64,000 bases of DNA from Methanoregula sp. (GTDB taxonomy: Archaea; Halobacteriota; Methanomicrobia; Methanomicrobiales; Methanospirillaceae), in assembly GCA_028679075.1 (NCBI GenBank), contig JAJRCF010000004.1:1-64000 (forward strand), given 5' to 3'. Under the pieces are notes generated by a model. The model was not told where the DNA came from, did not search any database, and saw only the letters and a list, made by a program, of their open reading frames with translations. The position numbers and the translations under genes were made by a program. Positions 63,110-64,000 of this stretch are shown here, piece after piece; the stretch's first letter is position 1; each line of letters begins with the position of its first letter.

Positions 63110-63493
63110 TCCTTTTTTTATTACACATTGTTGACTTTAAAAATGATTATTACGACAGAATATCTTTAATCAGATTTTTGATTGTCACGTGGATCCCGGT
63201 TCTTATGATGCATTTCCCAGGATACATCATCTCATTGAGGCTCCGCATTTTTCAGGCACACGTTTAGATCTTATCAGTAATGGATATTTCAGGTTCCCTG
63301 AAAATGAAACACTCCTTGAATTTTCTTCCATCATCTTCACGGTGTTCGTCCTGAAGCCACCCCGGGACCTGAAGCAATTCGTATTTGGGATAATCAGGTT
63401 ATGGAGGTTCAGATTGTGGTCTTGTGCAGGAGGAGCATGAGTGAAAGTCCGTCTACTGGATCGTTCACATCGACCCTAAAAAAAATTCATCTT
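63110..63493. other. Intergenic region with doubtful ORF
   Basis: Starts with a T-rich terminator (CCTTTTTTTATTACAC) after the PKD gene. A plus-strand frame from GTG 63189 to 63440 (83 aa, HLIEAPHFSGTRLDLISNGYF) reads moderately like protein but has no ribosome site or recognised family. No other gene is seen. Confidence 0.35.
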
Positions 63494-63658
63494 CTAATTG
63501 TTTCCTTTTTGTGTAATTCTACAGGCTTTGGGAATGCGCTTCATTCCTTTTAGTATATTCGCGTTCTCCTGGCGTTTCTTAATGTATCGCTTGTGATCGT
63601 ATCCCCACGTTGAAAGAACCGGCCACACAAAAATACTGGATGAGATCCACACAACCAT
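63494..63658 (-). CDS. Possible small basic membrane-anchored protein, 54 aa
   Basis: Below the ORF-track cutoff. From ATG 63658 it reads a hydrophobic N-terminus (VVWISSSIFVWPVLSTWGYD) followed by a lysine/arginine-rich tail (KRYIKKRQENANILKGMKR). It lies 81 bp downstream of the DUF2927-like gene on the same strand. No ribosome site is evident and the family is unknown, so it is tentative. Confidence 0.4.
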   Translation of the reverse strand: MVVWISSSIFVWPVLSTWGYDHKRYIKKRQENANILKGMKRIPKACRITQKGNN

Positions 63659-63739
63659 GCGGGGTGCTGGTCATCCCGTGGGATGGCGGGAATTACTTAT
63701 TCCAGGGGGGAGCGTGCAAAAAAGGTTTGATAGTCCGTT

Positions 63740-64000
63740 CATGCAGGGGGGTGTTTCGGATCAGACCAGGAGCAATGCTTTGACACGGTCAAATGTCATC
63801 CCTGAAGTGATCTTTTTATTATACATTAATGTGACCACGTTCCAGTCCATATCATTTAATTTTGGAGTGAGTTCTGAGTCTGCATTGAAGATACTGTCCG
63901 GATAATCGTTTGTCTCTCCCGGGAAACCCATCTCATACAATAGACCCCGTAATGTCCAGTGTGTTCGCCGGTCGCCGGTTAAATCAGCATTAATATAGAC
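63740..64000 (-). CDS. DUF2927-like protein, 3' end (partial)
   Basis: The minus strand is open from the window edge to TGA 63740-63742, giving the last 86 residues. HWTLRGLLYEMGFPGETNDYPDSIF and LNDMDWNVVTLMYNKKITSGMT resemble the end of DUF2927/metalloprotease-like proteins, where a LxRALGLxxD...SIFN...LxxxDxxxLxLLYxxxIxxGM pattern is usual. The N-terminus lies outside the window. It is absent from the ORF track because no start falls inside. Confidence 0.6.

Overview
The window comes from a methanogenic archaeon, most likely order Methanomicrobiales (Methanoregula-like). The evidence is a complete frhADGB operon for F420-reducing hydrogenase, atwA (component A2 of methyl-CoM reductase activation), FmdE-family proteins, RNase J, TATA/leaderless-style promoters, many multi-PAS histidine kinases, and a PKD-repeat surface protein. 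No rRNA, tRNA, CRISPR array, transposase or phage gene was recognised.

Layout. (1) 1-3.7 kb: frhA-frhD-frhG-frhB on the plus strand. (2) 4.4-21.5 kb: an accessory island bracketed by two related GC-rich repeat elements. Its plus arm holds a flavin reductase, a BtuF/FecB-type binding lipoprotein, a methyltransferase, a FecCD permease and a DrrAB-like exporter. Its convergent minus arm holds FmdE-like protein, a family 5 (peptide/nickel) binding lipoprotein, two permeases, a fused double ATPase, a methyltransferase, a flavin reductase, a histidine phosphatase and a second methyltransferase. A further minus-strand unit has a FecCD permease remnant, its ATPase and a His-rich FmdE paralogue. The composition suggests uptake and processing of a metal or metal chelate; this is inference. 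(3) 21.8-28.7 kb, mostly minus strand: atwA with a tiny DUF5320-like gene, a DUF134 / Cys-rich operon that shares atwA's promoter-operator sequence, an MBL hydrolase, a sensor kinase with a DUF4405 membrane protein, and RNase J. (4) 29.4-34.4 kb: a TerY-P type triad (VWA, PP2C, protein kinase) and a convergent RNB exonuclease. (5) 34.7-58.3 kb: a signalling and stress region. The cassette [HisKA_2-type PAS kinase, REC-MEDS-PadR regulator, Hsp20-like protein] occurs twice, with kaiC-kaiB-kaiB between the copies, followed by grpE-dnaK-dnaJ; two more REC-PAS kinases flank the region. (6) 58.4-64 kb: mscL, an AI-2E family transporter, three small or hydrophilic proteins, an eight-PKD surface protein, and the 3' end of a DUF2927-like gene on the minus strand.

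The points most worth a second look are these. Two or three genes between 43.4 and 46.7 kb lack a canonical start where homology requires one and instead have ACG-AAA behind a Shine-Dalgarno sequence. dnaK carries an in-frame amber codon. The duplicated kinase/regulator/Hsp20 cassettes surround the Kai genes. The repeat-flanked metal island contains a split FecCD transporter. A shared promoter-operator lies in front of both atwA and the DUF134 operon. Several small genes below the ORF-track cutoff (23439-23597, 59970-60119, 63494-63658, 63740-64000, possibly 5053-5211) were read directly from the sequence. All family names rest on recognition of motifs by eye; no database search was run.
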